Assembly: GCF_014196915.1 (NCBI RefSeq)
Contig: NZ_JACIEP010000006.1
Location: 62,001 to 126,000, forward strand
Length of the DNA: 64,000 nucleotides
Source: Dysgonomonas hofstadii
Lineage (GTDB): Bacteria; Bacteroidota; Bacteroidia; Bacteroidales; Dysgonomonadaceae
Direction of reading: 5' to 3'
The position numbers and the translations under genes were made by a program. Below are positions 34,173 to 42,393 of the stretch, piece by piece. The notes beneath the pieces were generated by a model, which worked only from the letters and a program-made list of their open reading frames with translations, was not told where the DNA came from and searched no databases. The first letter of the stretch is position 1. Every line of letters begins with the position of its first letter.

Positions 34173-34933
34173 ACATCATTACTTTAACCGACAAGAACTT
34201 ACAAAACGAGCACCTTTGTTGCGCTATGAGCAGTAAGTCTACAGAAATGGGTATCGCTGCAAAAAAAGAATGGCTTGCATGCCGTATACAAGAGGGATTA
34301 AAGTTTAAGAAACTGGATGCCCGGGGCAAAGTTTTCATTGAATACCTCCCGGCTGAAAATGCATGGATACCTATCGAAGCCAACGGGTATATGTATATTA
34401 ATTGTTTCTGGGTATCAGGCTCATTCAAAGGTAAAGGATATGGCAAGCAACTGTTGGCCGAGTGTGAGGCCGACGCCTTATCTCAAGGAATGAAAGGTAT
34501 CGTATTGATCACCGGTAATAAGAAGAAACCCTATTTGTCGGACAAAGCTTTTATGCTAAAACAAGGTTATGAGGTTTGCGATAACTGCCTACCCTACTTC
34601 GAATTAGTGGTAAAATGTTTCGATAAAAACGTAGTTCTGCCCCGATTTAAAAATTCTGCACGGCAAGGCATGGGAGAAGGTATACATGGTATCGATATTT
34701 TTTATACTGCCCAGTGCCCGTTTACAATACCTTATACAAAAATGCTGGAGCCTGTGATCATGTCATATGATTATCCTGTACGCCTGCATCAGATAACAAC
34801 AAAAGAAATGGCCCGGGAACATGTAGCTCCTGTAACTACATATTGTGTATTTCTGGATGGCAAATATTATTCTAATGAAATATTTACCCCCGACAAATTA
34901 AAGAAATTAATAGAGAAAACCGGTAACAGTTAA
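34169..34933 (+). CDS. GNAT N-acetyltransferase with YoaP domain
   Basis: A 254-residue protein. Residues 1-150 are a GNAT fold with the acetyl-CoA loop GSFKGKGYGKQLL, and residues about 190-250 are the YoaP domain (ending YYSNEIFTPDKLKKLIEK) found only with such acetyltransferases. Its ATG overlaps the AraC stop by 4 bases (ATGA), so the two are coupled. Its 3' end overlaps that of the convergent GNAT gene by 4 bases. The substrate is unknown. Confidence 0.9.
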   Translation: MNIITLTDKNLQNEHLCCAMSSKSTEMGIAAKKEWLACRIQEGLKFKKLDARGKVFIEYLPAENAWIPIEANGYMYINCFWVSGSFKGKGYGKQLLAECEADALSQGMKGIVLITGNKKKPYLSDKAFMLKQGYEVCDNCLPYFELVVKCFDKNVVLPRFKNSARQGMGEGIHGIDIFYTAQCPFTIPYTKMLEPVIMSYDYPVRLHQITTKEMAREHVAPVTTYCVFLDGKYYSNEIFTPDKLKKLIEKTGNS

Positions 34934-35463
34934 ATATCTTCGAACTCCCGGGCGTATCTGACTGTTCCCCTTACACCCGAAAATCCACCTTCGACCAGTT
35001 CCATCCCCATAAAACTGTTTTCAGGGACATTGAAAGGTGGCTTTATCAGCCAGCGACTGGTAGGAACAAATCCGCATTTGGCATAATAATCAGGATGTCC
35101 CAGCACAATTACAGATTTGTAACCAAGTTCACGGGCTCTGTCCAGCCCATGCTTAATCAGACGGCTTCCTACACGACGGCGCTGCATTTCAGGCGTCACA
35201 GCCATAGGAGCCAGAGCCAGGCTATCAAACTCCCTATCTCCGTCGATTATTTTAATCTTACTGAAGAGAATATGTCCTATAGCCTTATTATCTATTGTAG
35301 CTACAAGCGATAACTCCGGAATGAAAGCATCGCTCAATCGTAACCTATCCACCAGGAGAGCCTCCTCTTTCCTTTTAAAAGCTTTTGAATTCAGATTATA
35401 AACAGCAGGAAAATCACGGGCCTCTTCTTGCCGTATCCCTACCGCTAAAATTTTATTATCCAT
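34930..35463 (-). CDS. GNAT N-acetyltransferase (YhbS-like)
   Basis: A 177-residue acetyltransferase. The acetyl-CoA loop RRRVGSRLIKHGLD is present, followed by VIVLGHPDYYAKCGF, which is the signature of the YhbS-like group. It is cytosolic and monocistronic. It is convergent with the YoaP-type GNAT gene, and their coding regions overlap by 4 bases, so no terminator separates them. Confidence 0.92.
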   Translation of the reverse strand: MDNKILAVGIRQEEARDFPAVYNLNSKAFKRKEEALLVDRLRLSDAFIPELSLVATIDNKAIGHILFSKIKIIDGDREFDSLALAPMAVTPEMQRRRVGSRLIKHGLDRARELGYKSVIVLGHPDYYAKCGFVPTSRWLIKPPFNVPENSFMGMELVEGGFSGVRGTVRYAREFEDI

Positions 35464-35926
35464 GGTAATAAATGGTTATAAGGTCTTTAAAGGTAACAAA
35501 TTAAGTTTAAACGAACAGCAATAATAATGAAATATTGCACCGAATTCAGAAAGAATAACTTTATTTTTCTTAAAAGAACCCTTTTCACCTCAGTTTTATT
35601 CAGAAGAATCAGATATACATCATGTTACACTAAAACAAACAGTCCCGGAATAACAGAGGCTTCAATCTGTCAATATCATTGAATACCTTCTCTTTATTAC
35701 CGTTATCTGTATAACAAAATCAATGATCAGGTTTTCAGCCTATATTTTATTTTTTCACCAAAAAGAATAAAGTTTGAACATTTCCGATACTCTTTTGTTA
35801 TAAATAGTGAATATAAAATTACATATAGACAGATACAAAGAATACCATGAATTAGTCTGGGTATTCTTTGTTTTTTTATGTCTGTCCAGTTTATAAAGAT
35901 TGTTTTATCAAAAAAAGTATTAGGTT
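35464..35926. other. 463-base gap before a small exported protein gene
   Basis: AT-rich with no credible reading frame. The only clear element is a terminator-like hairpin at 35836-35877, oriented rightward with no plus-strand gene upstream of it. No exact promoter was found; a small RNA in about 35560-35877 is possible but unproven. Confidence 0.55.
35836..35877 (+). terminator. Orphan rightward terminator-like hairpin
   Basis: CAAAGAATACC (35836-35846) pairs perfectly with GGTATTCTTTG (35860-35870), and seven T residues follow. It ends 49 bases before the ATG of the next gene. The nearest upstream plus-strand gene ends at 34933, beyond a minus-strand gene, so this is either a leader attenuator or the end of an unannotated short RNA. 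Confidence 0.75.
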
Positions 35927-36301
35927 ATGAAAAGGTTATCAATTTTATTAGTGGCAATAGTAGCATTTAGTATCAGCAGCTTTGCCCAACAGGGAATCGG
36001 AGAGCAGTACAATGTATTATGGGTATTGAACAATACATCTACAGCCAATGATATTGCAAAATATGTGAACGCAAGTCCAGAACAAGCTCAGGAAATGAAT
36101 AATATATATTATGCTTCGGTGCAAAGGCTGACCGAGGCCCTGACCAGCAATAGTAAAGAAAAAGCTGAGAATGCATTATACTTCAATATTGCAAATGTAA
36201 AGGCTGTGTTAACTCCTACACAATACAGAAAGTATCTTGCCATCTTAAACAAGACATTCTATAGCCAACAAGTTAAATTTGAATCTGTTGCAGATAAATA
36301 A
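35927..36301 (+). CDS. Small exported protein of unknown function (124 aa)
   Basis: A signal peptide (MKRLSILLVAIVAFSISSFAQ) is followed by a helical protein of about 100 residues (NTSTANDIAKYVNASPEQAQEMNNIYYASVQRL and VKAVLTPTQYRKYLAILNKTF). The pattern, with LTPxQYRKYL near the end, recalls the small Spy-like or DUF3347-like helical periplasmic proteins, without a firm match. It is a single gene with a terminator-like hairpin upstream and a perfect bidirectional terminator downstream. Confidence 0.8.
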   Translation: MKRLSILLVAIVAFSISSFAQQGIGEQYNVLWVLNNTSTANDIAKYVNASPEQAQEMNNIYYASVQRLTEALTSNSKEKAENALYFNIANVKAVLTPTQYRKYLAILNKTFYSQQVKFESVADK

Positions 36302-36324
36302 ACATTATACTGCTTGTTTATAAT

Positions 36325-36360
36325 AAAAGAGGACTGAAATATTTCAGTCCTCTTTTATTT
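36325..36360. terminator. Bidirectional terminator
   Basis: A perfect 16-bp palindromic stem (AAAAGAGGACTGAAAT with its complement) lies between convergent genes. It overlaps the last codons of the minus-strand lipoprotein gene. Confidence 0.9.
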
Positions 36361-36727
36361 TCCGTAACCGCATTACTATCTTATCCGGCTCCGACAAATA
36401 TGATATAAGCATTGTATCTCCATCTACTATTTTAAATTTGCATAGCCGTTCCTCTCCTAAGCGGCCTACAATTTTGATCTCATCGTTTTTCATACTGTAA
36501 ATCCCTACGAAATCGTTTCTGGCAATCTGTCCGTCAACTTGTACTTCCAAATAAATAGTATCATTAAAGAAATGTAGTTCCGGGGCACAGATAGAATCGT
36601 TTGGCAAGAGAAAGGCTGTATCATTAGTTCCTTCCATTTCCATAGCCCAGCGACCAGTAACACCACTGCTTTCGCCACAGGCCATGAATACCAATACACA
36701 CAAACAGCAAAATATTAGTTTTTTCAT
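36344..36727 (-). CDS. Small lipocalin-like lipoprotein (127 aa)
   Basis: The ATG at 36727 gives a lipoprotein signal, MKKLIFCCLCVLVFMAC, with C17 lipidated; the more distal ATG at 36769 adds 14 residues before it. The mature part begins VTGRWAMEMEG, a GxW start, and has a strand-rich pattern ending in KIVMRLRKIKED. It is related in style to the lipoproteins at 29817, 30258 and 31399. The function is unknown. Confidence 0.78.
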   Translation of the reverse strand: MKKLIFCCLCVLVFMACGESSGVTGRWAMEMEGTNDTAFLLPNDSICAPELHFFNDTIYLEVQVDGQIARNDFVGIYSMKNDEIKIVGRLGEERLCKFKIVDGDTMLISYLSEPDKIVMRLRKIKED

Positions 36728-36819
36728 CGTATATTTTACAAATAACACTGCAATATATAAAATTATCAAATATCTTTTGTTAATTTTAAGCAGATATTAT
36801 CTCAAAATAATCATATATA

Positions 36820-38112
36820 ATGAAAAGAGTAAGCCTGTTTTTAATCTTGATTCCTCTCATCCTTAACTCTCGCCTGTATGCCCAGTCTCCTGATGAAAAA
36901 ATAGGTACACTGATAAACAACAGTGATTATTTCGAACTAGATGAACAATATGCGTTGTTAAAGGACAGCATACATCCTATGTTGACAATATTCTCGGAAG
37001 TAATGCTGAATTTTTCATTCAACAACCCTAAGGAGACATGTATATACGCAGATAGCCTTATCAGAAATTTCCAACAGGAAATAGGCTTCGGAAATGTGGT
37101 TTCGATGATAATGATAAAAAGCCAGAGCCTTGCCGAAATGGAAGAATACGCACTTGCGGCAGACAATATAAAAGCTTTTACGGATGCCGCCTCTATACAT
37201 ATGGATTCTGCCACAACAAAATCATTATATGACACATATCGATATTATGACAGGTTAAGATCCATCCCTAAAAGTCAACTTTTACGTCCATCAGCCGACA
37301 CGGAGATACCTATTGATATAGATACCCTGAAAGTTGGTGGCAATATGATGTATATACCCGTAAGAATAAACGGCAAAGAGGAACGGTTTATCCTCGATTC
37401 AGGCTGCCCTACCTCCGCATTCTTCTCCGAAAGAATGGCTCAAAAGTATAACGTCAGAACTGTTTTCGATTCTTTAATAGTAAATGGAACGGGTACAGGA
37501 TATGGGCGGTTAGGCTTTCTGGACAGCATAAAAGTGGGCGATATGACATTAAAAAATCTTCTGATAACGGTAGTTCCGTCCAATCCTTCTGTGGATAGTA
37601 TATTCAGGGTAGACGCTGTACTTGGGCAACCGATAATGAAACTGGCCGGAGAGATACAAATATATCCTCAAAAGAAAAAAGTAATATTTCCGATACACCA
37701 CACACCACTACCTCAGAGTGGCAGAAACATGATCATCCATGCCAGCCATCCGTATATTAAAACATATCATCTCGACGAAAGGCTAATCATGCACTTCGAT
37801 ACAGGCAACTCATCTTCCAACTTACATTATAATTTCTATGAGAAAAACAAAAATGAAATAGAAAAACTGGGGACAAAATATTCCCGGTTAAGCGGGGGAT
37901 ACGGGTCTGTAGGAATGAAAGAATTCTATAGACTACCATCATTTGAATTAAAAATTGGGAATACTGTTTTCAATATGAAAAATATGGAAATAAGTACAGA
38001 ACCTGTTTTCGTATCACAGGGAAATGAAAACGGTGCTTTGGGTATGGCATTTATAAAACTGTTTGATAAAGTTACGGTCAATTTTGACCAGATGTTTGTT
38101 GATGTTGAATAA
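36820..38112 (+). CDS. Exported two-motif aspartyl protease-like protein
   Basis: A 430-residue protein with a signal peptide (1-21). A helical N-terminal part (about 25-150) may be TPR-like. Two retropepsin-like motifs follow: FILDSG with D193 and MHFDTG with D327, each with downstream hydrophobic glycine segments (VDAVLGQPIMKLAG and NGALGMAFIKLFDKV). Two D(S/T)G motifs in one chain would allow a pepsin-like bilobal site instead of the homodimer of retropepsins. Which of these forms is active is inferred. It is the first gene of a five-gene operon with two barrel-like and two PD40 proteins. Confidence 0.85.
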   Translation: MKRVSLFLILIPLILNSRLYAQSPDEKIGTLINNSDYFELDEQYALLKDSIHPMLTIFSEVMLNFSFNNPKETCIYADSLIRNFQQEIGFGNVVSMIMIKSQSLAEMEEYALAADNIKAFTDAASIHMDSATTKSLYDTYRYYDRLRSIPKSQLLRPSADTEIPIDIDTLKVGGNMMYIPVRINGKEERFILDSGCPTSAFFSERMAQKYNVRTVFDSLIVNGTGTGYGRLGFLDSIKVGDMTLKNLLITVVPSNPSVDSIFRVDAVLGQPIMKLAGEIQIYPQKKKVIFPIHHTPLPQSGRNMIIHASHPYIKTYHLDERLIMHFDTGNSSSNLHYNFYEKNKNEIEKLGTKYSRLSGGYGSVGMKEFYRLPSFELKIGNTVFNMKNMEISTEPVFVSQGNENGALGMAFIKLFDKVTVNFDQMFVDVE

Positions 38113-38124
38113 AATAACAAGAAC

Positions 38125-38781
38125 ATGAAAGCACGTATAATATTTTTAGTTTTACTGCTCGGATCTATTCAAATTAACGCTCAGGAGGGGCATAAGTTGA
38201 ATACAGGAATAGATATGTCTTTCGGGCTACATTATTTCAACAGTGAAAAAAATAATCCTGTAGTAGCCGGATTTAGCGTGGGATATGAATATGATTTTGT
38301 TTTCTTTTTTGGTATAGAAGCCGGATTTCGTTTTGGAGGGTTCAACCAGAAAGTGAACTATCCCGATCCGAATCTGGGTGTTAACGAACTGGATGATCCT
38401 AATAAAAATGTTCATTCAAAGGATATTTACCGGGGCACATATTGGGCACCGTATATAGCACCTAAGATATATTTGCCGATAGGTTATGATGAAAGTAAAG
38501 ACCGTCCCCGGTTTGTATACATTGAAAACAGGCTTTCCTACGGACGGATGAACCTCAACCTCGATAAAATAGAAGATATGCAGGGTTCTGCTCATAAATA
38601 CCGCCTTCAATATGAAATCAGGGCAGGATATCAGTTCCCCGTCAGCGACCGGTGGGCTATCAACTGCTGGCTGGGATACAATACCTTCGATTTTTCGAGA
38701 ATAAAACCCGAAGTAATGAAGTTCAAAAATACAACGCCTATTCAGGTAGGTATAGGATTTAATTACATTATCAAGCAATAA
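38125..38781 (+). CDS. Outer-membrane beta-barrel-like protein
   Basis: A 218-residue protein with a signal peptide (MKARIIFLVLLLGSIQINAQ). The mature part has alternating aromatic/polar strands (DFVFFFGIEAGFRFGG, YRLQYEIRAGYQFPVSDRWAINCWLGYN) and a C-terminal strand, typical of small outer-membrane barrels. It starts 12 bases after the protease-like gene and 3 bases before the first PD40 gene, so it is in the same operon. No specific family is recognised. Confidence 0.8.
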   Translation: MKARIIFLVLLLGSIQINAQEGHKLNTGIDMSFGLHYFNSEKNNPVVAGFSVGYEYDFVFFFGIEAGFRFGGFNQKVNYPDPNLGVNELDDPNKNVHSKDIYRGTYWAPYIAPKIYLPIGYDESKDRPRFVYIENRLSYGRMNLNLDKIEDMQGSAHKYRLQYEIRAGYQFPVSDRWAINCWLGYNTFDFSRIKPEVMKFKNTTPIQVGIGFNYIIKQ

Positions 38782-38784
38782 GGC

Positions 38785-39702
38785 ATGAGAAGAAAAAGTC
38801 TGCTTTTGGTTTTTAGTATGATCTGGCTATGCATTGTGCAGGCACAGCAGAGCAATGTTACCAGCATATTGGAGATACTTGAAGTATCCACAGGACAACG
38901 AACTACAATTAAAGAATTTCCTTACCTGATCGAGGCTCCGAACTGGACATACGACGGAAAATGGCTAATTTACAATAGTAGCGGCCAGCTCTACAAAATA
39001 TCTCCATCAAATCCTGATAAACCAGACAAGATTTATACTGGCTTCGCCACCAATTGCAACAATGACCATGTGCTTTCATCCGATGGAAAACAAATAGCTG
39101 TCAGCCACGGAACAAAAGAAGACGGTCAATCGCGGATATATACCTTACCTATCGAAGGTGGAGACCCTCAACTGATAACCCCGATGGCTCCCAGTTATTT
39201 ACACGGATGGAGTCCTGATGGTAAATATTTGTCTTATTGTGCCGATCGAAATGGAAATTATGATGTATATACGGTTCCGGCCAAAGGTGGTGAAGAAAAA
39301 CGCCTGACCTCTACCGAAGGACTCGATGATGGCCCCGAATATTCTCCATGTGGAAAATATATCTGGTTCAATTCGGTACGGACAGGACTGATGCAGATAT
39401 GGAGGATGAAAGCCGACGGCTCGGAACAAACACAGATGACATTTGATGAAACACGAAATTCGTGGTTTCCTCATATATCGCCCGATGGGAAACAGGTCGT
39501 ATTTCTCACCTATTATAAAGGTGATCTGGAGCCAGGCCAGCACCTGCCAAATAAAAATGTGGAATTACGGGTGATGTCCACCGAAGGCGGTGAATCCAGA
39601 AATCTCATAAAATTATTCGGCGGCCAGGGAACGGTCAATGTTAACTCATGGTCACCCGATAGTAAATATATCGCTTTTGTCAGTTATCGTTTAAATAATT
39701 AA
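38785..39702 (+). CDS. Exported PD40/TolB-like beta-propeller protein
   Basis: A 305-residue protein with a signal peptide (MRRKSLLLVFSMIWLCIVQAQ) and a series of PD40 blades (APNWTYDGKWLIYNS, SSDGKQIAVSHG, SPDGKYLSYCADRNG, SPCGKYIWFNSVRTG, SPDGKQVVFLTYYKG, SPDSKYIAFVSYR). Such propellers occur in TolB and in the N-terminal domains of prolyl oligopeptidases. It lies 3 bases after a barrel gene. The next gene is a close paralogue with the same blade order but no signal peptide. Confidence 0.92.
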   Translation: MRRKSLLLVFSMIWLCIVQAQQSNVTSILEILEVSTGQRTTIKEFPYLIEAPNWTYDGKWLIYNSSGQLYKISPSNPDKPDKIYTGFATNCNNDHVLSSDGKQIAVSHGTKEDGQSRIYTLPIEGGDPQLITPMAPSYLHGWSPDGKYLSYCADRNGNYDVYTVPAKGGEEKRLTSTEGLDDGPEYSPCGKYIWFNSVRTGLMQIWRMKADGSEQTQMTFDETRNSWFPHISPDGKQVVFLTYYKGDLEPGQHLPNKNVELRVMSTEGGESRNLIKLFGGQGTVNVNSWSPDSKYIAFVSYRLNN

Positions 39703-39713
39703 TTCCCCATTTA

Positions 39714-40583
39714 ATGGATACCCAACAACCAGAAAAAGTAACAAGTATTCTCGAAATATTTGATATCGAAACCAATGAAAGAAGAATTATCAGAGAATTC
39801 CACTATCTGATAGAAGCTCCGGATTGGACACCCGATGGCAAATATCTGATATATAACAGTGATGGATTGATTTACAAGCTTTCTGTTGCATCACCCGAAA
39901 AGGAAGAATTAATAGATACGGGATTTGCCAGTAAATGCAACAATGATCACCTTGTGTCTCCCGACGGAAAATGGCTGGCCGTAAGCCACCGCTCGCTACC
40001 ACATGGCAGGCCTACCATCTTTGTTCTCCCGGCCGAAGGAGGGATACCCGAACAGGTTACTCCATCAGAGCCCAGCTACCTGCACGGATGGAGTCCGGAT
40101 AACAAAAAACTAACCTATTGTGCCAATCGTGATGGAGAAATGGATGTATATACTATCAATCTGGATGGCACAGATGAAACCCGTCTCACGACATCCGAAG
40201 GTTTGAACGATGGCCCTGAATATTCTCCTGATGGAAAGTATATCTGGTTCAATTCGGTACGGACGGGACTGATGCAGGTATGGCGGATGAGAACAGACGG
40301 GACAGAACAAATTCAAATGACCTTTGATGGAGACCGCAATTCTTGGTTTCCTCATATTTCGCCCGATGGAGAACACGTTATATATATCGCCTATAAGAAA
40401 GGGGATCTCGAACCACATGAACATCTGCGATATAAGAACGTAGAGATTCGGGCGATTTCTCAAAATGGGGGTCACCCCAAAACACTCATAAATTTATTCG
40501 GAGGACAGGGTAGCCTGAATGTGAACTCATGGTCACCCGATGGTAAACAATTTGCCTTTGTATGTTTCAGATTAGAACAATAG
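39714..40583 (+). CDS. PD40/TolB-like beta-propeller protein without a signal peptide
   Basis: A 289-residue paralogue of the upstream gene, sharing segments such as SNSWSPDGK-like blades, GPEYSPDGKYIWFNSVRTGLMQ and NLFGGQG. It starts MDTQQPEKVTSILEIF, directly in the propeller, so it seems to be cytosolic. The ATG at 39714 lies 11 bases after the previous stop. Recent tandem duplication is clear from the long near-identical runs, and the loss (or gain) of export by one copy is the odd feature. The substrate or partner is unknown. Confidence 0.9.
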   Translation: MDTQQPEKVTSILEIFDIETNERRIIREFHYLIEAPDWTPDGKYLIYNSDGLIYKLSVASPEKEELIDTGFASKCNNDHLVSPDGKWLAVSHRSLPHGRPTIFVLPAEGGIPEQVTPSEPSYLHGWSPDNKKLTYCANRDGEMDVYTINLDGTDETRLTTSEGLNDGPEYSPDGKYIWFNSVRTGLMQVWRMRTDGTEQIQMTFDGDRNSWFPHISPDGEHVIYIAYKKGDLEPHEHLRYKNVEIRAISQNGGHPKTLINLFGGQGSLNVNSWSPDGKQFAFVCFRLEQ

Positions 40584-40597
40584 TAAAAACACAGAAT

Positions 40598-41353
40598 ATG
40601 AGAACAATCACAACATCAATTATCTTTCTTTTCCTTCTACTTATGGGTGGAAAATCGTTTGCTCAGGGTTTGCCTTTCTCCATGACAGCAAATGCCGGTA
40701 TAAATGTTTCGGACATGGATATACAACATCTGGGGACAAATGTAAAAGTAGGTTATAACTTCAATGTGACATTAGAATACAATCTACCAAAGAAATTCTT
40801 TTTGCAAACGGGACTTGAGTTCTCCAGTAAGGGAGCAAAGGTAAAAGACAAAGAATCCGGAACAATGTTGGGAAAAGAAGTTCTTGAATATTTCGATAAT
40901 AGTGATATCGATCCGGATAAAAGATATTATTACGCCACTGAAATCAGAGGGAAATATAATACGCGGTATTTCACTATACCTGTTATGGGAGGATATCGGC
41001 TTGCCGTAGCTGACAAAATTAGAATGAATTTATCCATAGGGCCATATTTCAGCTATGGAGTGGGAGGAAATTCATCATTATCTCAAGTAATAGCACTGGC
41101 TACATCCTTGGAAGGAGGAGTGATACTAGATGATCCGGTCAATAGACATCTTATGAGTATCAGTACGGCTGGAAAATCATTCGATATGTTTAAGCGCTTC
41201 GATATGGGGTTGAAAGGAAATGTAGGAATAGAATATTACAGATGCCTGCTGAATATAGGCTACGAATACGGTTTTATCGACCAGTTTAAAGCAGACGGAA
41301 TTTCATCATACAATATGAATATGTTTGTAACGGTCGGATTCCGGCTCTTTTAA
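40598..41353 (+). CDS. Outer-membrane beta-barrel (PorT-like) protein
   Basis: A 251-residue protein; the ATG at 40598 gives a signal peptide (MRTITTSIIFLFLLLMGGKSFAQ), while an upstream start would overlap the previous gene. The mature part resembles outer-membrane barrel family PF13568: MTANAGINVSDMDI, LEYNLPKKFFLQTGLEFSSKGAK and MNLSIGPYFSYGVGG. It closes the five-gene operon and is followed by a strong terminator. Confidence 0.88.
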   Translation: MRTITTSIIFLFLLLMGGKSFAQGLPFSMTANAGINVSDMDIQHLGTNVKVGYNFNVTLEYNLPKKFFLQTGLEFSSKGAKVKDKESGTMLGKEVLEYFDNSDIDPDKRYYYATEIRGKYNTRYFTIPVMGGYRLAVADKIRMNLSIGPYFSYGVGGNSSLSQVIALATSLEGGVILDDPVNRHLMSISTAGKSFDMFKRFDMGLKGNVGIEYYRCLLNIGYEYGFIDQFKADGISSYNMNMFVTVGFRLF

Positions 41354-41375
41354 CCAGTATTTTATCATAAAACAA

Positions 41376-41417
41376 AAAGCACGAATTAATTTAATGTTAA
41401 TTCGTGCTTTCTTATTT
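41376..41417. terminator. Terminator of the protease/barrel/PD40 operon
   Basis: AAAGCACGAATTAA and TTAATTCGTGCTTT form a perfect 14-bp stem with a 7-base loop. A T-rich tail follows, and A-rich DNA lies on the other side, so it can serve the convergent threonine dehydrogenase gene too. Confidence 0.9.
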
Positions 41418-41428
41418 TCAGATTTATT

Positions 41429-42388
41429 TTAAACTACATGTATCTCTCTTTCCTTCAATACTTTTATCATATCGGCAGTCACTTTCTCCAGATCGTATTC
41501 GGGACACCATCCCCATTCCTGACGGGCGCAGGTGTCATCCAAAGAATTCGGCCAAGAATCAGCGATCGCCTGTTTCAACGGATCCACATCATATTCCATG
41601 ACAAAATCAGGATAATGTTTCTTTATAGCCGCATAGATCATTTCGGGATCGAAACTCATAGCCGCTATGTTGAATGAATTACGATGGATCAGTTTTGCCG
41701 GATCGGCTTCCATGATGTTGACCGCCGCATTCAGCGCATCGGGCATATACATCATATCCATAAAAGTACCTGCTTTGATCGGGCAGATAAATTTCTCTCC
41801 TTTCACTGCATTATAATAGATCTCTACTGCATAATCGGTAGTTCCTCCTCCCGGATGGGTCAGATTGGATATGATACCCGGGAAACGTACCGAACGGGTA
41901 TCGACCCCCCATCGAGTATAATAATAATCGCTTAGCAATTCGCCCATTACTTTTGTAATACCATAAACTGTATTCGGACGCTGAACAGTATCCTGTGGCG
42001 TTTTATCTTTCGGTGTTTCAGGCCCGAATGCCCCGATCGAGCTCGGAGTGAAAACCGCACAATTCAGATCACGTGCCACATCCAGGCAATTCATCAGGCT
42101 ACCGACACCCACATCCCAACCCAGTTTCGGGTACTTTTCTGCGGTTGCAGATAAAATAGCCGCCAAATTGTAAATAGTGTCTATTTTATACTTCTTCACT
42201 GCGTCGGCAATCTGGTTTATATCTGTCGCATCTATTTCCACAGTAGGCCCCCAATCAAAGAAACCTTCAGGGAAAGGTGGTTTGTAATAACCACAGATTA
42301 CATTACTATCGCCATAAATAGAGCGCAATTTTATACTTAATTCCGAGCCTATCTGGCCCGTACTACCTACAATAAGTATATTTTTCAT
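41429..42388 (-). CDS. L-threonine 3-dehydrogenase, SDR type
   Basis: A 319-residue NAD-dependent extended SDR. GSTGQIG at 8-14 binds NAD, and the catalytic YxxxK is Y142/K146. This is the short-chain (epimerase-like) threonine dehydrogenase found in Bacteroidota and animals, not the zinc-dependent Tdh of E. coli. It makes 2-amino-3-ketobutyrate, which the KBL enzyme encoded just upstream splits to glycine and acetyl-CoA. The five-base gap shows a two-gene operon; the pairing is the main support for the substrate. Confidence 0.93.
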   Translation of the reverse strand: MKNILIVGSTGQIGSELSIKLRSIYGDSNVICGYYKPPFPEGFFDWGPTVEIDATDINQIADAVKKYKIDTIYNLAAILSATAEKYPKLGWDVGVGSLMNCLDVARDLNCAVFTPSSIGAFGPETPKDKTPQDTVQRPNTVYGITKVMGELLSDYYYTRWGVDTRSVRFPGIISNLTHPGGGTTDYAVEIYYNAVKGEKFICPIKAGTFMDMMYMPDALNAAVNIMEADPAKLIHRNSFNIAAMSFDPEMIYAAIKKHYPDFVMEYDVDPLKQAIADSWPNSLDDTCARQEWGWCPEYDLEKVTADMIKVLKEREIHVV

Positions 42389-42393
42389 AGAGA

